This document shows, piece after piece, positions 47,024 through 57,173 of a DNA stretch of 64,000 bases. How positions within the stretch are numbered: position 1 is the first letter of the stretch; the number at the start of each line of letters is the position of its first letter. A program made the position numbers and the translations under genes. Source of the stretch: an uncultured Alphaproteobacteria bacterium (GTDB taxonomy: Bacteria; Pseudomonadota; Alphaproteobacteria; UBA11222); assembly GCA_947258435.1 (NCBI GenBank), contig CAMYID010000013.1, positions 186,001 through 250,000 on the forward strand, read 5' to 3'. The notes below the pieces were generated by a model, which saw only the letters and a list, made by a program, of their open reading frames with translations, was not told the origin of the DNA and did no database searches.

Positions 47024-50000
47024 ATGCAAGAATCGCAGAAGGAGAGTGAGGGCACCGTGACGCGTGAGGATTCCGCAGCGGAGGCGCGGCTTTATTCTCC
47101 CGCCACCTTCATCCATCTGCGTGTGCATTCCGCCTATTCATTGCTTGAGGGGGCGGTGCGGGTAAAGGAATTGCCCCGTTTGTGTCAGATGCATGACATG
47201 CCTGCCGTGGCGGTTACCGATAGCGGCAATCTGTTCGGCGCGCTTGAGATTTCGGAGACACTGGTCAGGGAAGGGGTGCAGCCCATCACCGGTTGCGCGC
47301 TTGCGGTCAGGTTTGATCGCGAGGAGGCGACGTCGGTGCCCGCGCCGACCCGTGCTGCGGATATCGCCCGGATCGTTCTGCTGGTGCAGGATGCGGCGGG
47401 TTACACAAATCTGATGAAATTAAGCAGTCGGGCCTTTCTTGATTCAGACGGGCATGACATTGCGCATGTGTCTCTGGATTTGCTCAAACGCCATGCCGGG
47501 GGGCTGATCTGCCTGACCGGCGGCGCGGAGGGGCCGGTTGGCCGCTTGTTGCAGGCAGGCCGCCACGATGCGGCGGAAGCGCTGCTGTGTGAATTTGCCG
47601 CAATATTCCCCGATCGTTTGTATGTCGAGTTGCAGCGGCATGGTTTGCCGGCCGAAAACGCGACCGAGGATCATTTTGTCTCGCTGGCCTATCGCCACGA
47701 TTTGCCGTTGATCGCGACCAATGATGTCTATTTTCCCGCACGCGATATGTATGAGGCGCATGACGCGCTTATCTGTATCGCTGAAGGCGCCTATATTTCG
47801 CAGGATGATCGCCGCAGGCTGACGGCTGAGCATTATTTCAAAAGCGCCGATGAAATGTGCGCGCTATTCAGTGACTTGCCAGAAGCTGTTGAGAATACGC
47901 TTGAGGTTGCGCAGCGCTGTGCCTTCCGGCCCGAGACGCGGCCGCCGATTTTGCCCAGCTATGGCAATGCCCAGACGACGGAGCAGGAAAACGAGGAATT
48001 GCGTCGGCAGGCGCGTGAGGGGTTGCGCAAGCGATTGCGCGAGGAGGGGATGTATGCGGAGGAGGACAAATATTTTGCGCGGCTCGATTATGAGTTGGGC
48101 ATTATCGGCAAAATGGGCTTTTCGGGCTATTTTCTGATCGTTGCAGACTTTATCAAATGGGCAAAACAGCGCGATATTCCGGTGGGGCCGGGGCGTGGTT
48201 CTGGCGCGGGGTCCTGTGTTGCCTGGTCGTTGACGATTACCGATCTCGATCCGCTGCGGTTCGGTTTGCTGTTTGAGCGCTTCCTCAATCCCGAGCGGGT
48301 ATCGATGCCTGACTTTGATGTGGATTTTTGTCAGGACCGGCGCGATGAAGTGATCCGCTATGTGCAGGACAAATATGGCTACGACCATGTGGCGCAGATC
48401 ATCGCGGTCGGAAAGCTGCAGGCGCGGGCGGCGCTGCGCGATGTCGGGCGGGTTTTGCAGATGCCCTACGGGCAGGTGGACCGGCTGTGCAAGATGGTGC
48501 CGAACAACCCGGCCAATCCGGTCAGCCTGAGTGAGGCCATCGCGAGCGAGGAAGGGCTGCGCGCCGAACGCGAGAAGGAACCGATTGTCGAGCGGATGCT
48601 TGATATCGCAATGCGGATCGAAGGGTTGTATCGGCACGCCTCGGTGCATGCCGCCGGGCTTGTGATCGGTGACCGGCCGCTTGATGAGCTGGTGCCGCTT
48701 TACCGCGAACCCAGATCGGATATGCCCGTGACCCAGTTTCATATGAAATGGGTCGAACCGGCGGGACTTGTGAAGTTCGATTTTCTGGGGCTTAAGACGC
48801 TGACCGTCATTTCACGCGCGGTCGAGTTGCTGCACCGCCGCGGGGTTGCAATCGATATTACGAAAATCCCGCTCGATGACAGGGCGACATTCGAAATGCT
48901 GCAGGCCGCGCATGTAACCGGGGTGTTTCAGCTTGAAAGCACCGGTATGCGCAATGTGTTGCTGCAGATGCGACCGGATAAATTTGAAGATATTATTGCA
49001 CTTGTGGCGCTTTACCGCCCCGGTCCCATGGACGATATCCCCAAATATAATGCCTGCAAGCATGGCCGGGAGGAGGTGGTTTATCCGCATCCGCTGCTCG
49101 CGCCGGTGCTTGAGGAAACATACGGGGTCATTGTTTATCAGGAACAGGTGATGGAGATCGCGCGTCGTTTGTCAGGCTATAGCCTGGGGGAGGCGGATTT
49201 GCTGCGCCGTGCGATGGGCAAGAAAATTCAAAGTGAAATGGATGCGCAGCGTGAGCGTTTTATTGAGGGCGCTCTGGAACGGGATGTGGATCAGGCGACG
49301 GCCAATCACATATTTGAACTGGTCAACAAATTTGCCGGTTACGGCTTTAATAAATGTCACGCCGCGCCCTATGCGCTGATTGCCTATCAGACCGCTTATC
49401 TCAAGGCGAATTTCCCGGTGGAGTTTCTGGCGGCGTCCATGATGCTCGATCAGGGTAATACCGATAAGCTCAATATTTTCCGGCAGGAGGCGCAACGTTC
49501 GGGGATCGGGATTGCACCACCCGACATAAACCGGTCGAATGCGGATTTCGACGTGGCCGACGGTGCGGTGCTGTATGCCCTGGGCGCGATTCGCAATGTC
49601 GGCAGTCAGGCAATGCGTGGCATCGTTGCCGAGCGCGAGGAAAACGGACCGTTCAGGGATATGCGCGATTTCGCGTCCCGTATCGGCCCGAACTTGTTGA
49701 ACCGGCGCGGGTTCGAGTTTTTGGTGAAAGCGGGTGCATTCGATTCCATTCACCCCAACAGGGCGCAGTTGCTGGCCGGGGCTGATGCTGTCATTGCGTT
49801 GTCGGCTGCCTCCGAGAACGCGCGCAACAGCAGTCAGAGTGATTTGTTCGGCGGCGTGCAGGAGGCGGGCGGGCAGCTGATCATGCCGGATGTGGATGAT
49901 TTCGCGCCATTGGAACGGCTGCGCGAGGAATATGCCGCGCTGGGGTTCTATATGTCGGCCCATCCTCTTGATGACTATGCCTCCCTGCTGGCGGCGTCGG

Positions 50001-50533
50001 GGGTGGTTGCCAGCAGTGAGTTTCTGGCACGGCTGGGGGGCGGCGAACGTGGCGCGCGGCTTGCGGGGACCATCGTCAGCAAGCGGGAACGCCGCTCGCA
50101 ACGGGGTAATCCTTATGCGTTTGTCATGCTCGCCGATCAGGCCGGCGAGTTTGAGGTTGCTGTATTCAGCGACGTGCTGGCGCAATGCCGGGAGCTGCTG
50201 GAGCCCGGCAATCTGGTGACGGTCAATGTCACCGGCCGGGTGGAGCAGGAGCAGGTGCGGCTGGTTGCGCAATCTGTAAAACCGGTGGACAAGCTGACTG
50301 CGAAGGCAAATGAGGGGCTGCGCATATTTATCGATGCGCCCCGGCCGCTTGATAGTATCCGTCAACGTCTGGGCGATGCGGGGCCGGGCAATGGCTATAT
50401 CAATCTGGTCATGTTGATTGATGGTGGCAGCCGCGAAGTCGAAATGCGGTTGCCTGGCCGGTATGATGTGGGCCCGCGCGCGCGCGGTGCGGTCAAGGCG
50501 GTGGCCGGCGTTGTCGATGTGCAGGAATGCTGA
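47024..50533 (+). CDS. dnaE: DNA polymerase III subunit alpha
   Basis: 1169 residues. Replicative polymerase catalytic subunit: N-terminal PHP domain (FIHLRVHSAYSLLEGAV), palm catalytic aspartates in MPDFDVDFCQDRR, fingers region (SVHAAGLVIGD, then LRRAMGKK), helix-hairpin-helix and OB domain near the end (RLAGTIVSKRERRSQRG). Length and motif order fit DnaE1. An in-frame GTG at 47057 is an alternative start; the first about 25 residues are not conserved. Preceded by a DnaA box and a possible small gene. Confidence 0.96.
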   Translation: MQESQKESEGTVTREDSAAEARLYSPATFIHLRVHSAYSLLEGAVRVKELPRLCQMHDMPAVAVTDSGNLFGALEISETLVREGVQPITGCALAVRFDREEATSVPAPTRAADIARIVLLVQDAAGYTNLMKLSSRAFLDSDGHDIAHVSLDLLKRHAGGLICLTGGAEGPVGRLLQAGRHDAAEALLCEFAAIFPDRLYVELQRHGLPAENATEDHFVSLAYRHDLPLIATNDVYFPARDMYEAHDALICIAEGAYISQDDRRRLTAEHYFKSADEMCALFSDLPEAVENTLEVAQRCAFRPETRPPILPSYGNAQTTEQENEELRRQAREGLRKRLREEGMYAEEDKYFARLDYELGIIGKMGFSGYFLIVADFIKWAKQRDIPVGPGRGSGAGSCVAWSLTITDLDPLRFGLLFERFLNPERVSMPDFDVDFCQDRRDEVIRYVQDKYGYDHVAQIIAVGKLQARAALRDVGRVLQMPYGQVDRLCKMVPNNPANPVSLSEAIASEEGLRAEREKEPIVERMLDIAMRIEGLYRHASVHAAGLVIGDRPLDELVPLYREPRSDMPVTQFHMKWVEPAGLVKFDFLGLKTLTVISRAVELLHRRGVAIDITKIPLDDRATFEMLQAAHVTGVFQLESTGMRNVLLQMRPDKFEDIIALVALYRPGPMDDIPKYNACKHGREEVVYPHPLLAPVLEETYGVIVYQEQVMEIARRLSGYSLGEADLLRRAMGKKIQSEMDAQRERFIEGALERDVDQATANHIFELVNKFAGYGFNKCHAAPYALIAYQTAYLKANFPVEFLAASMMLDQGNTDKLNIFRQEAQRSGIGIAPPDINRSNADFDVADGAVLYALGAIRNVGSQAMRGIVAEREENGPFRDMRDFASRIGPNLLNRRGFEFLVKAGAFDSIHPNRAQLLAGADAVIALSAASENARNSSQSDLFGGVQEAGGQLIMPDVDDFAPLERLREEYAALGFYMSAHPLDDYASLLAASGVVASSEFLARLGGGERGARLAGTIVSKRERRSQRGNPYAFVMLADQAGEFEVAVFSDVLAQCRELLEPGNLVTVNVTGRVEQEQVRLVAQSVKPVDKLTAKANEGLRIFIDAPRPLDSIRQRLGDAGPGNGYINLVMLIDGGSREVEMRLPGRYDVGPRARGAVKAVAGVVDVQEC

Positions 50534-50596
50534 ACCGCCCGGATTGACGGATTTTGCCCCTCCCGATTGTGTAACTGCGGTCTGGCGCGGCGGCGC

Positions 50597-50625
50597 TTGC
50601 GTCATTGTGTAATTATGCTTATAAA
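50597..50625 (+). promoter_or_regulatory. Promoter of rpsB-tsf
   Basis: TTGCGT (50597-50602) and TATAAA (50620-50625) with a 17-base spacer, 156 bases before rpsB. The long leader that follows contains a small CACC-GGCT-GGTG hairpin and may take part in S2 autoregulation; this is not shown by sequence. Confidence 0.65.
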
Positions 50626-50780
50626 ACGCGCCATCACACACGCGGGTCACGGCACCCTGCACCGGCTGGTGGATATCTATCCGCTTGCCGCAGCCCCTGA
50701 TTAGGCAGGCAGGATCGTCGCTCCGGTGTCCCATGAGGGACTAACCCCGCGGAGGTCTAACCGGTAAAGGAATATAGGAA

Positions 50781-51635
50781 ATGGCACTGCCTGATTTCAG
50801 CATGCGCCAGCTATTGGAAGCTGGCGTGCATTTCGGTCACCAGGTCCATCGTTGGAATCCCAAGATGGAAAGCTTTCTGTTTGGCGACCGTAACAACATT
50901 CATATCATCGACCTGACGCAGACGGTCCCGATGCTGCATCGCGCGATGGAAGTCGTGCGTGACACGGTCGCGGGCGGCGGGCGCGTATTGTTCGTCGGCA
51001 CCAAGCGGCAGGCCGCGATGCCGATCGCGGAAGCTGCGAAACGCAGCGCGCAGTACTATATGAATCAGCGCTGGCTTGGCGGCACATTGACGAACTGGAA
51101 AACCATTTCCAATTCGATCAAGCATCTGCGCGAGCTTGAGGAGAAGCTGTCCCAGGCGGAATCCGGCTTCACGAAAAAAGAGACATTGCGCCTTACCCGG
51201 CAACGCGAAAAGCTCGAAGGTTCGCTCGGCGGTATCAAGGATATGGGCGGTCTGCCTGATCTGATGTTCATCATCGATATCAACAAGGAATCGCTGGCGG
51301 TCAAGGAAGCGGCCAAGCTTGGCATTCCGGTTGTGGCAATTCTGGACAGCAATTGCGACCCGGACGGTATTACCTATCCGATACCGGGTAATGATGACGC
51401 GGTGCGCGCGATCGAACTTTATTGCGACCTGATTTCGCATGCGGCGCTGGAAGGTATTTCCCGCTCCCAGGCTCCGGTTGCAGGTGAGATGGCGCAACCG
51501 CCAGCCGAGCTGCTGGAAGATGCCGCCGAGGAGGTCACCGGCGACGAGACCGCTCCCGCCGAGGAGGCCGCTCCCGCCGAGGAGGCCACCCCCGCCGAGG
51601 ATAAAGTGACCGAAGCAGCGCAGGAGAGTGCCTGA
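50781..51635 (+). CDS. rpsB: 30S ribosomal protein S2
   Basis: 284 residues. Starts [21 protein letters not shown], with the conserved [24 protein letters not shown] and [12 protein letters not shown] blocks. A C-terminal tail of about 50 residues is Ala/Glu/Pro-rich and contains repeated APAEEA units encoded by 18-bp tandem repeats. AAAGGAATATAGGAA precedes the ATG. Confidence 0.98.
   Translation: MALPDFSMRQLLEAGVHFGHQVHRWNPKMESFLFGDRNNIHIIDLTQTVPMLHRAMEVVRDTVAGGGRVLFVGTKRQAAMPIAEAAKRSAQYYMNQRWLGGTLTNWKTISNSIKHLRELEEKLSQAESGFTKKETLRLTRQREKLEGSLGGIKDMGGLPDLMFIIDINKESLAVKEAAKLGIPVVAILDSNCDPDGITYPIPGNDDAVRAIELYCDLISHAALEGISRSQAPVAGEMAQPPAELLEDAAEEVTGDETAPAEEAAPAEEATPAEDKVTEAAQESA
51550..51600. 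repeat. 18-bp tandem repeats in the S2 tail
   Basis: Two identical 18-bp copies (51550-51567 and 51568-51585) of CCGCTCCCGCCGAGGAGG and a partial third (51586-51600) with mismatches. In frame, they encode repeated APAEEA. Confidence 0.9.
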
Positions 51636-51682
51636 ACGTCACTGGTCGGGCAGGCGGGTAGCCAAAATGCCGTGCCACACTG

Positions 51683-51716
51683 ATTGTAAGATTACCGGGA
51701 TTGTAAGATTACCGGG
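51683..51716. repeat. Exact 17-bp tandem repeat between rpsB and tsf
   Basis: ATTGTAAGATTACCGGG at 51683-51699 and again at 51700-51716, directly adjacent, ending 44 bases before the tsf start. Confidence 0.92.
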
Positions 51717-51760
51717 CTAGGCTGCGGCGGATAGTCGGGTACAGGAAATGAGGAATAGCA

Positions 51761-52684
51761 ATGGCTGAGATTACCACAGCGCAGATCAAGGAACTGCGTG
51801 AAAGTACCGGCGCCGGTATGATGGATTGCAAGAAGGCGCTGGTCGAAAATGGCGGCGATATGGATGCCGCGGTCGACTGGCTGCGGACCAAGGGACTTGC
51901 CAAGGCGGCCAAGAAAGCAGGGCGTGTGGCGGCTGAGGGGCTGGTCGGGGTTGCCGGCGGGGACAACATCGCCGCCCTGGTCGAGCTGAATTCGGAAACC
52001 GATTTTGCCGCCCGTTCCGAGTCATTTCAGGAAATTGTGCGCACGGTTACCACATTGGCGCTTGAGGCCGATGGGGATCTGGACAAGCTGCTGGCGACGC
52101 CGTTCCCAGGCAGCGATCAGAATGTGGCTGAATATGTGGCGCAGATGGTGGGCGCCATCGGCGAGAATATGAATGTCCGGCGGACCGCTGCGCTGCGTGT
52201 GTCGCAAGGTGCGGTGGCAAGCTATATCCACAATCAGACGGTGCCCGGGCTTGGTAAAATCGGTGTGATCGTCGCACTCGAATCGCCGGCCAATGCGGAC
52301 AAGTTGGCAGAGTTCGGCAAGCAGGTTGCGATGCATATCGCCGCTGCCGCGCCTCTGGCGACCACGACGGACGAGCTTGATCCGCAGATTGTCGAGCGTG
52401 AGCGCGCGGTGCTGATCGAACAGGCGCGCGAATCCGGAAAGCCGGAGAACATCATCGAAAAGATGGTGGAAGGGCGTATTCGTAAATATTACGAAGAAGT
52501 CGTGCTGCTGTCCCAGCCCTGGGTGATGGATCCTGATCTGACCGTCGCGAAGGCGGTGGAGGCCGCGGGCAAGGATCTTGGCGCGCCCGTCACTGTGACC
52601 GGGTTCGCCCGCTTCGTTCTGGGTGAGGGGATCGAGAAGGAAGAGAGCGATTTCGCGGCCGAGGTCGCGGCGGCGGCGTCCTGA
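51761..52684 (+). CDS. tsf: Elongation factor Ts
   Basis: 307 residues, the nucleotide exchange factor of EF-Tu. UBA-like N-terminus [26 protein letters not shown], then the paired core subdomains ([24 protein letters not shown]). 125 bases after rpsB in the usual rpsB-tsf order; the tandem repeat lies in this gap. Confidence 0.98.
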   Translation: MAEITTAQIKELRESTGAGMMDCKKALVENGGDMDAAVDWLRTKGLAKAAKKAGRVAAEGLVGVAGGDNIAALVELNSETDFAARSESFQEIVRTVTTLALEADGDLDKLLATPFPGSDQNVAEYVAQMVGAIGENMNVRRTAALRVSQGAVASYIHNQTVPGLGKIGVIVALESPANADKLAEFGKQVAMHIAAAAPLATTTDELDPQIVERERAVLIEQARESGKPENIIEKMVEGRIRKYYEEVVLLSQPWVMDPDLTVAKAVEAAGKDLGAPVTVTGFARFVLGEGIEKEESDFAAEVAAAAS

Positions 52685-52892
52685 ATTTGTCTGTGCCGCT
52701 GTCATGGCTGGCGGCGGCACGGTCGACCTTGCGCTTCAGGGGCCGACCACCGGTTTTTTCCTGAATTATACGAAACTGTGACGCGCCTACTGTATCTGGG
52801 GCGCGTTCATCGTATGATGGGGGTGGCTGGAGCCTGGATCTGGATGGATTCGCTTGCGCTCTGGTCGGTATCTTTCGTCAGACGGACTTATC

Positions 52893-53648
52893 ATGCCGCA
52901 ATCTGGTTCTTCTCTGCCGGGCTCCGGACAACCCAAATGGGGCCGGATTCTGCTTAAGCTTTCGGGCGAGGCGCTGATGGGCGAACGGGATTTCGGCCAT
53001 GACAAGGATGCGATCACCGCCGTCTGTGAGGAGCTGGGGGCGGTCGCGGCGCTGGGTGTACAGATCGCCATCGTCGTCGGGGGCGGCAACATATTTCGCG
53101 GTATGTCCGATGCAGCGGCCGGAATGGACCGGGTAACGGCCGATCACATGGGCATGTTGGCGACCGTGATCAATGCGCTGGCCCTGCAGGATGGATTTAT
53201 CCGTGCCGGCATCCATGCGCGTGCCCTGTCGGCGGTGCCGATGGGCGGCTTGTGCGAAGGTTATGCCCAGTCCACCGCCCAGCGCTATCTTGGCGAAGGC
53301 ACGGTCGTGATATTCGCCGCCGGGACCGGCAATCCCTATTTCACAACCGACACGGCAGCGGCGTTGCGGGCGGCGGAGATGGGGTGCGACGTTTTGTTGA
53401 AAGGGACGCAGGTAGATGGCGTATACTCCGCCGATCCGAAAAGCGACCCGTCCGCGACACGTTATGACAGTCTCAGCTTCACGGAGGTGTTGAGCCGGCA
53501 GTTGAAGGTCATGGATGCAACGGCGGTCAGCCTGTGCCGTGATAATGATATGCCGATTTTGGTGTATGCCAACCATCCTGCCGGGATGTTGGCCGACATT
53601 CTCTCGGGCGGCGGCAGTTATACACTGATCGGACAAGAGCGCTCATAG
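52893..53648 (+). CDS. pyrH: Uridylate kinase
   Basis: 251 residues from the ATG at 52893. Hexameric bacterial UMP kinase of the amino-acid-kinase fold, making UDP. Motifs: RILLKLSGEALMG, VVGGGNIFRG, ADHMGMLATVINALAL and AGTGNPYFTTDTAAALRA. The N-terminal 15 residues are not conserved. Separated from tsf by about 208 bases, in which I find no gene; frr follows in the usual order. Confidence 0.96.
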   Translation: MPQSGSSLPGSGQPKWGRILLKLSGEALMGERDFGHDKDAITAVCEELGAVAALGVQIAIVVGGGNIFRGMSDAAAGMDRVTADHMGMLATVINALALQDGFIRAGIHARALSAVPMGGLCEGYAQSTAQRYLGEGTVVIFAAGTGNPYFTTDTAAALRAAEMGCDVLLKGTQVDGVYSADPKSDPSATRYDSLSFTEVLSRQLKVMDATAVSLCRDNDMPILVYANHPAGMLADILSGGGSYTLIGQERS

Positions 53649-53685
53649 CGGCGCCGTTGATGATATTTGGGAGCAAGAAGAATAA

Positions 53686-54249
53686 ATGTCGGACGAAGAG
53701 CCAGATATTGAGGATATAGAGCGGCGGATGACCGGTGCGGTTTCCACGCTGAAGAGCGAATTTGGTGGCTTACGGACAGGCCGCGCCTCTGTCGGCCTGC
53801 TTGACCCCGTGGTTGTCGATGCCTATGGCGCCCAGATGCCGTTGAACGAGGTAGGTACGGTAAGCGTGCCTGAGCCGCGCATGATCAGCGTTCAGGTCTG
53901 GGACAAGGGCAATGTATCGGCGGTGGAAAAGGCCATTATCAAATCGGGGCTTGGTCTCAACCCCGCTGTCGATGGCACGCTGATCCGCATTCCGATCCCT
54001 GATCTGAATGAGGAACGCCGGCAGGAACTCACCCGCGTGGCCAGCCGCTATGCCGAGGAAGCGCGGGTGGCGATCCGCAATGTCCGTCGCCATGGTATGG
54101 ATGAGCTGAAGCGGCTGGAGAAGGATGGCCATCTGAGTAAGGATGACCAGAAAATCTGGTCCGACGAGATCCAGGCCATGACCGATGATATGGTAAAACA
54201 GGTCGATACGTTACTGGCTGAAAAAGAAAAAGAGATCATGCAGGTTTGA
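53686..54249 (+). CDS. frr: Ribosome recycling factor
   Basis: 187 residues. Releases the ribosome after termination together with EF-G. Conserved [30 protein letters not shown] and [19 protein letters not shown]. Its stop overlaps the TTG start of uppS (TTGA). Confidence 0.97.
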   Translation: MSDEEPDIEDIERRMTGAVSTLKSEFGGLRTGRASVGLLDPVVVDAYGAQMPLNEVGTVSVPEPRMISVQVWDKGNVSAVEKAIIKSGLGLNPAVDGTLIRIPIPDLNEERRQELTRVASRYAEEARVAIRNVRRHGMDELKRLEKDGHLSKDDQKIWSDEIQAMTDDMVKQVDTLLAEKEKEIMQV

Positions 54250-55016
54250 AGAACGCCGCGACACATAAGTCGGGTCCGGAGACACTTGCCCCCGGCCTGC
54301 CGTCGGGCAGCCGCCTGCCGGCGCATATTGCCATCATTATGGATGGGAATGGCCGCTGGGCTGAAAAGCGCCTTATGCCCCGCAGCTTCGGTCACAAGCA
54401 GGGAGCGGAAGCGGTGCGCCGAACCGTGGAGGCCGCGGTCGAAATCGGGTTACCCTATCTGACGCTGTTTGCCTTTTCTTCGGAGAACTGGAAGCGTCCG
54501 GTCGATGAAGTGAATGATCTGATGTGGCTGTTGCGCAGCTATCTGCGCAAGGAAATGGCCGCCTTGCACCGGCAGGGGGTGCGCATTCAGTTTATTGGCG
54601 CGCGGCATAGTCTGGCTGCCGATCTTGTGGGGCTGATTGAAGAAGCAGAGACGCTGACCGCACAGAACCAGCGGCTGGTATTTACGATTGCTGTCAGCTA
54701 TGGCGGCCAGGACGATATTGTCGAGGCTGCGCGAAGCCTGGCGCGGCGGGTTGCCGCTGGTGAGCTGGATCCCGACACTATCGATTCGGATTTATTTGCC
54801 GCTGCGCTATCCACAAGAGGCATCCCCGATCCCGATCTGGTCATCCGGACAAGCGGGGAACAAAGGCTGAGTAATTTCATGCTTTGGCAATCGGCCTATT
54901 CGGAACTTGTCTTTGTCGATACCCTTTGGCCCGACTTCGCCAGGCAGGACCTTGAGCGGGCAATTACGGTTTTTGCCGGGCGTGACCGGCGCTTTGGCGG
55001 CACCGGTGCCGTTTGA
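54246..55016 (+). CDS. uppS: Undecaprenyl diphosphate synthase
   Basis: 256 residues from a TTG at 54246 overlapping the frr stop. Cis-prenyltransferase making the C55 carrier for cell wall and surface polysaccharide. Motifs: [13 protein letters not shown] (catalytic Asp), [11 protein letters not shown], and [25 protein letters not shown]-type C-terminal region. About 25 N-terminal residues before the domain are variable. The stop overlaps cdsA. Confidence 0.95.
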   Translation: MKNAATHKSGPETLAPGLPSGSRLPAHIAIIMDGNGRWAEKRLMPRSFGHKQGAEAVRRTVEAAVEIGLPYLTLFAFSSENWKRPVDEVNDLMWLLRSYLRKEMAALHRQGVRIQFIGARHSLAADLVGLIEEAETLTAQNQRLVFTIAVSYGGQDDIVEAARSLARRVAAGELDPDTIDSDLFAAALSTRGIPDPDLVIRTSGEQRLSNFMLWQSAYSELVFVDTLWPDFARQDLERAITVFAGRDRRFGGTGAV

Positions 55017-55882
55017 GTGATGTGATGCCGACACAAGGTGGTCTGACTTCATCTGTTATTTCGAAAAATAACCGCAGCAGCTTGAAATTGCGTATTATTT
55101 CGGCGTCAGTGCTTGCACCGATTGTGTTGCTTGCCGTCTATTTCGGTGATGTGGCATTTTATCTGATGATCGCCGTTGCGCTGTTGTTGATGGCCTATGA
55201 ATGGTGTCGGCTCACCTGTAGCGAGGCATGGGGCTGGGACATGCTGCTGGCCGCGTTGGCAGGGCTTGGCGCGATCAGTTTTGTACAGTTTCCCGCGCTT
55301 GCCGATGGCTTGCCGCTTACACCGCTCATGGCGGCCTTTGGCGTAATTGGGCTGGGCCTTGCGGTTGCGGCCGTGCGGGCGTTGTGGAAGCGGCAGGATA
55401 TGCTGTGGCGGGTGTGCAGCGTACCCTATATCGCGATTGGGGCTGTGGCGCTTGTCTGGCTGCGGCAGTATGAACCGGCGGGTCTGATACTCGTTTTATG
55501 GGTGCTTGTCATTGTCTGGAGCATGGATATTGGCGCATATTTCTTTGGCCGCGCGATTGGCGGGCCCCGGCTTGCGCCCCGCATCAGTCCGAACAAGACC
55601 TGGGCGGGTATGATCGGTGGCATGTTCTGTGCCGGCCTTGCGGGCGGCGCGCTTGGCTATACAGCCGGTTTCGGCGCGGCGGCAATGCTGATCTTGTTGT
55701 CGGCGCTGATCGGTGGCTGGTCGCAAATGGGTGATTTGGCGGAATCGGCTGTAAAGCGCTATTTTGGCGTGAAGGATATGAGCAACCTGATTCCCGGCCA
55801 TGGCGGTATTCTGGATCGGGTGGACGGGCTGTTATTTGGCGCGCCGGCGGTATTGCTTTTGGCTTTGGTCCTTTTTGAATGA
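55013..55882 (+). CDS. cdsA: Phosphatidate cytidylyltransferase
   Basis: 289 residues if started at the TTG at 55013 that overlaps the uppS stop; an ATG at 55025 is the alternative. Integral membrane enzyme making CDP-diacylglycerol for phospholipids. The C-terminal signature [21 protein letters not shown] then DRVDG is complete. Sits between uppS and dxr in a conserved order. Confidence 0.94.
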   Translation: MSDVMPTQGGLTSSVISKNNRSSLKLRIISASVLAPIVLLAVYFGDVAFYLMIAVALLLMAYEWCRLTCSEAWGWDMLLAALAGLGAISFVQFPALADGLPLTPLMAAFGVIGLGLAVAAVRALWKRQDMLWRVCSVPYIAIGAVALVWLRQYEPAGLILVLWVLVIVWSMDIGAYFFGRAIGGPRLAPRISPNKTWAGMIGGMFCAGLAGGALGYTAGFGAAAMLILLSALIGGWSQMGDLAESAVKRYFGVKDMSNLIPGHGGILDRVDGLLFGAPAVLLLALVLFE

Positions 55883-55892
55883 GGGAGCGGGT

Positions 55893-57092
55893 GTGACGCA
55901 GGCGGCGGCAATTCCCCTTCGGGAGGTAAAGCGCGTGACGATATTGGGGGCAACCGGTTCGGTTGGCCGCAATACGCTTGATCTTATTGTCCGCAACCGC
56001 GAGCGCTTTCATGTCGAAGCCTTGACAGCCTACCGTGACTGCGACGGGCTGATTGCCCTGGCCAGGGAGATTCGCCCGCAACTGGCGGTTATCGGCGATG
56101 CCTCCCTTTATCAGCAACTGTCCGACGGACTGGCGGGAACCGGTGTGGCCTGTGCGGCGGGGGCGGAGGCCATTGTGGCGGCGGCGGAACGGCCGGTGGA
56201 CTGGATCATGGCGGCGATCGTTGGCGCGGCGGGGCTTGCAGCGACGATTGCAGGGGTGAAACAGGGCGCGCAAATCGCGATTGCCAACAAGGAGTGTCTG
56301 GTTTGCGCGGGGGAGTATCTTACCGCGCTTGCCGATGATCGCGGTGCTGAACTATTGCCTGTCGATTCCGAGCATAACGCAATCTTTCAGGTGTTCGATC
56401 AGCAACGTCCTGAAACGGTCGAGCAGATTATTCTCACCGCGTCGGGCGGGCCGTTCCGAACGCTCTCGCGCGCGCAGATGCGTGATGTCACGCCCAAGCA
56501 GGCGGTGGCGCACCCCAATTGGGATATGGGGGCCAAAATCTCTGTCGATTCAGCGACCTGCATGAATAAGGGGCTTGAGCTGATCGAAGCCTTTCATCTG
56601 TTTCCGGTGACAGCCAATCAGATCGATATTCTCATTCATCCGCAATCGGTCGTGCATAGTCTGGTTTCCTATATTGACGGGTCGGTGCTGGCGCAGATGG
56701 GATCACCTGATATGCGGACCCCGATTGCCTACACGCTGAGCTGGCCCGAACGCATGGTTGCGCCGGTCGCGCGTCTTAATTTGGCCGAAATTGCACAGCT
56801 TACATTCGAAGCGCCGGACCATGATCGTTTTCCGGCCTTGCGGCTGGCGCGCAATGCCCTGGCTCAGGGGGGGGGCGCCCCGGCAATTCTCAATGCGGCT
56901 AATGAAGTGGCTGTTGCGGGCTTTCTGGGCGGTCAGATCGGTTTTCTGACGATCGGCGATATTGTTGCAGCCACGCTTGAAAACCGGGAAATGGCGGAAT
57001 GGTTGCGGCCGCTTGACAGTGTGCAGGAAATCATTGCCGCAGATGAGCAGGCACGGCGGGTGGCGCGGGCGCTTGTGCAACATGCGGAATAA
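55893..57092 (+). CDS. dxr: 1-deoxy-D-xylulose 5-phosphate reductoisomerase
   Basis: 399 residues from the GTG at 55893, with GAGGGAG upstream; frames further upstream lie inside cdsA. Second step of the MEP isoprenoid pathway. NADPH motif GATGSVGRNTLDLI, metal-binding DSEHNAIFQ, GASGGPFR-like loop (SASGGPFRT) and MNKGLELIEA. A run of nine G at 56867-56875 within the gene encodes part of a Gly stretch. It supplies precursors used by UppS two genes upstream. Confidence 0.95.
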   Translation: MTQAAAIPLREVKRVTILGATGSVGRNTLDLIVRNRERFHVEALTAYRDCDGLIALAREIRPQLAVIGDASLYQQLSDGLAGTGVACAAGAEAIVAAAERPVDWIMAAIVGAAGLAATIAGVKQGAQIAIANKECLVCAGEYLTALADDRGAELLPVDSEHNAIFQVFDQQRPETVEQIILTASGGPFRTLSRAQMRDVTPKQAVAHPNWDMGAKISVDSATCMNKGLELIEAFHLFPVTANQIDILIHPQSVVHSLVSYIDGSVLAQMGSPDMRTPIAYTLSWPERMVAPVARLNLAEIAQLTFEAPDHDRFPALRLARNALAQGGGAPAILNAANEVAVAGFLGGQIGFLTIGDIVAATLENREMAEWLRPLDSVQEIIAADEQARRVARALVQHAE

Positions 57093-57173
57093 TGACAACG
57101 GCCCGTTGATGAGCCGGGCCGTGAGCCGGATGGCGATAAGACGTGGAGAAGGCTTGAAAAAGGAAAGCGGTGC

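Noticed and set aside
49172-50734. 520-codon leftward frame opposite dnaE
   Set aside because: Composition and lack of motifs mark it as a mirror of dnaE codon use.
51550-51600. CRISPR-like array
   Set aside because: Contiguous repeats without spacers, in frame in rpsB; encodes the S2 tail.
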